DNA of 7,054 nt from Alphaproteobacteria bacterium (GTDB lineage: Bacteria; Pseudomonadota; Alphaproteobacteria; BOG-932; Roseiterribacteraceae): NCBI GenBank assembly GCA_903970575.1, contig CAJCJC010000173.1, positions 1-7,054 on the forward strand, given 5' to 3'. The translations under genes and the position numbers were made by a program. A model generated the notes under the pieces. It saw nothing but the letters and a program-made list of their open reading frames with translations, had not been told where the DNA came from and made no database searches. Within the stretch, counting starts at the first letter, position 1. Each line of letters begins with the position of its first letter. Below are positions 6,316 through 7,054 of the stretch, in pieces.

Positions 6316-7054
6316 TCACCCTCCGGTCTTCGGTTCGACATGGCCGCCAAAACCATGGCGCATCGCCGATAGCATCTTGTCGGCGAAGGAGTTCTCCTCA
6401 CGTGATCGGAAACGGGCGAACAGCGCCTCGGTCAAAACCGGGGCCGGCACCGCCTCCTCGACAGCCGCGTTGATCGTCCAACGCCCTTCGCCCGAATCCT
6501 GAACGAACCCGCTATAGCCGGTGAGTTGCGGATCGGCCGCCAGCGCCGCCGCCGTAAGGTCCAAAAGCCAGGACCCCACAACGCTCCCGCGCCGCCAAAC
6601 CTCGGCGATATCCGGAAGATTGAGGTCATAGCGACGAATCTCCGGAACCTCCTCGGACGCCGCCTTGCGCAGGATGTTGAAGCCTTCCGCATAGGCCTGC
6701 ATCAGCCCGTATTCGATGCCGTTATGGACCATCTTCACGAAATGGCCGGCGCCGTTGGGGCCGCAATGCAGATAGCCGCGCTCCGCCGTATTGGCCTCTC
6801 GCCCCGCCGTTAGGGGAATGTCGCCTTGCCCCGGCGCCAGCGTCGCGAAAATCGGGTCGAGATGATCCACGATCGCCGTATCGCCGCCGATCATCAGGCA
6901 ATAGCCGCGCTCCAGCCCCCAGACGCCGCCGCTTGTGCCGGCGTCGACATAGAAAATTCCTTTTTGCTTCAGGGCCTGCGCCCGCCGGATATCGTCCTGA
7001 TAGAATGAGTTGCCGCCGTCGATGACGATGTCGCCTGCTTCCAGCAGCTCGCCC
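6316..7054 (-). CDS. gnd: 6-phosphogluconate dehydrogenase, decarboxylating, short form (N terminus outside window)
   Basis: The C-terminal 245 residues of a protein whose family is usually about 300-340 residues; the N-terminal Rossmann loop lies beyond the right edge. It oxidatively decarboxylates 6-phosphogluconate to ribulose-5-phosphate. Visible blocks, numbered from the first complete codon at the edge: [14 protein letters not shown] (8-21), [24 protein letters not shown] (34-57), then [24 protein letters not shown] (101-124) with the catalytic Lys107. [10 protein letters not shown] and [16 protein letters not shown] near the C terminus mark the short (GndA/YqeC-like) class, which lacks the long C-terminal helical repeat of enterobacterial Gnd. 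Some short forms prefer NAD+, but the cofactor-deciding loop is not in the window. It is the first visible gene of the operon; zwf follows after 2 nt. Confidence 0.95.
   Translation of the reverse strand, partial: GELLEAGDIVIDGGNSFYQDDIRRAQALKQKGIFYVDAGTSGGVWGLERGYCLMIGGDTAIVDHLDPIFATLAPGQGDIPLTAGREANTAERGYLHCGPNGAGHFVKMVHNGIEYGLMQAYAEGFNILRKAASEEVPEIRRYDLNLPDIAEVWRRGSVVGSWLLDLTAAALAADPQLTGYSGFVQDSGEGRWTINAAVEEAVPAPVLTEALFARFRSREENSFADKMLSAMRHGFGGHVEPKTGG
6320..6324 (-). promoter_or_regulatory. Shine-Dalgarno site deciding the zwf start
   Basis: On the minus strand the sequence reads GGAGGGTGACCATG. The GGAGG core ends 6 nt before the ATG at 6313, an ideal spacing, and lies within the last codons of gnd. 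The alternative GTG at 6319 directly abuts the core and would be poorly positioned for initiation. This favours a zwf product two residues shorter than the longest open frame. Confidence 0.8.

Overview
This is a gene-dense, high-GC bacterial window that looks like an alphaproteobacterial chromosome. The evidence is strong G/C third-position bias, four-base start/stop overlaps between neighbours, and protein sequences of alphaproteobacterial character for short-form 6-phosphogluconate dehydrogenase, glucose-6-phosphate dehydrogenase and DevB-type 6-phosphogluconolactonase. A genus cannot be named from the sequence alone.

Left block, plus strand (1-2050). The window opens inside the 3' end of urocanate hydratase (hutU, histidine degradation). 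A GTGA overlap couples it to an ornithine cyclodeaminase/mu-crystallin family oxidoreductase. An ATGA overlap couples that in turn to a PhnD-like periplasmic-binding-fold protein with no visible signal peptide and no adjacent ABC transporter genes. The three genes look like one translationally coupled unit. The job of the last two in or beside histidine catabolism is unknown, and this pair is the least explained part of the window. A weak hairpin plus T-run follows.

Middle block (2051-3220). This stretch looks less GC-biased than its flanks. It holds a two-gene toxin-antitoxin-like module on the plus strand, with a small unrecognised antitoxin candidate and a PIN-domain (COG1569-type) ribonuclease toxin overlapping by ATGA. 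A small three-helix membrane protein on the minus strand shares its stop region with the toxin. This is probably an accessory insertion between two metabolic operons.

Right block, minus strand (3221-7054). This is an oxidative pentose-phosphate operon, read right to left: gnd (short-form 6-phosphogluconate dehydrogenase, 5' end outside the window), zwf, a Cof-type HAD phosphatase, and pgl. Spacings are 2 nt, a 14-nt overlap and a 4-nt overlap, so the genes are almost certainly co-transcribed. zwf, pgl and gnd together convert glucose-6-phosphate to ribulose-5-phosphate with production of reduced cofactor. The HAD protein between zwf and pgl is an unassigned member of the unit.

No RNA gene, insertion sequence, CRISPR array or gene-free stretch over 300 bases was seen.
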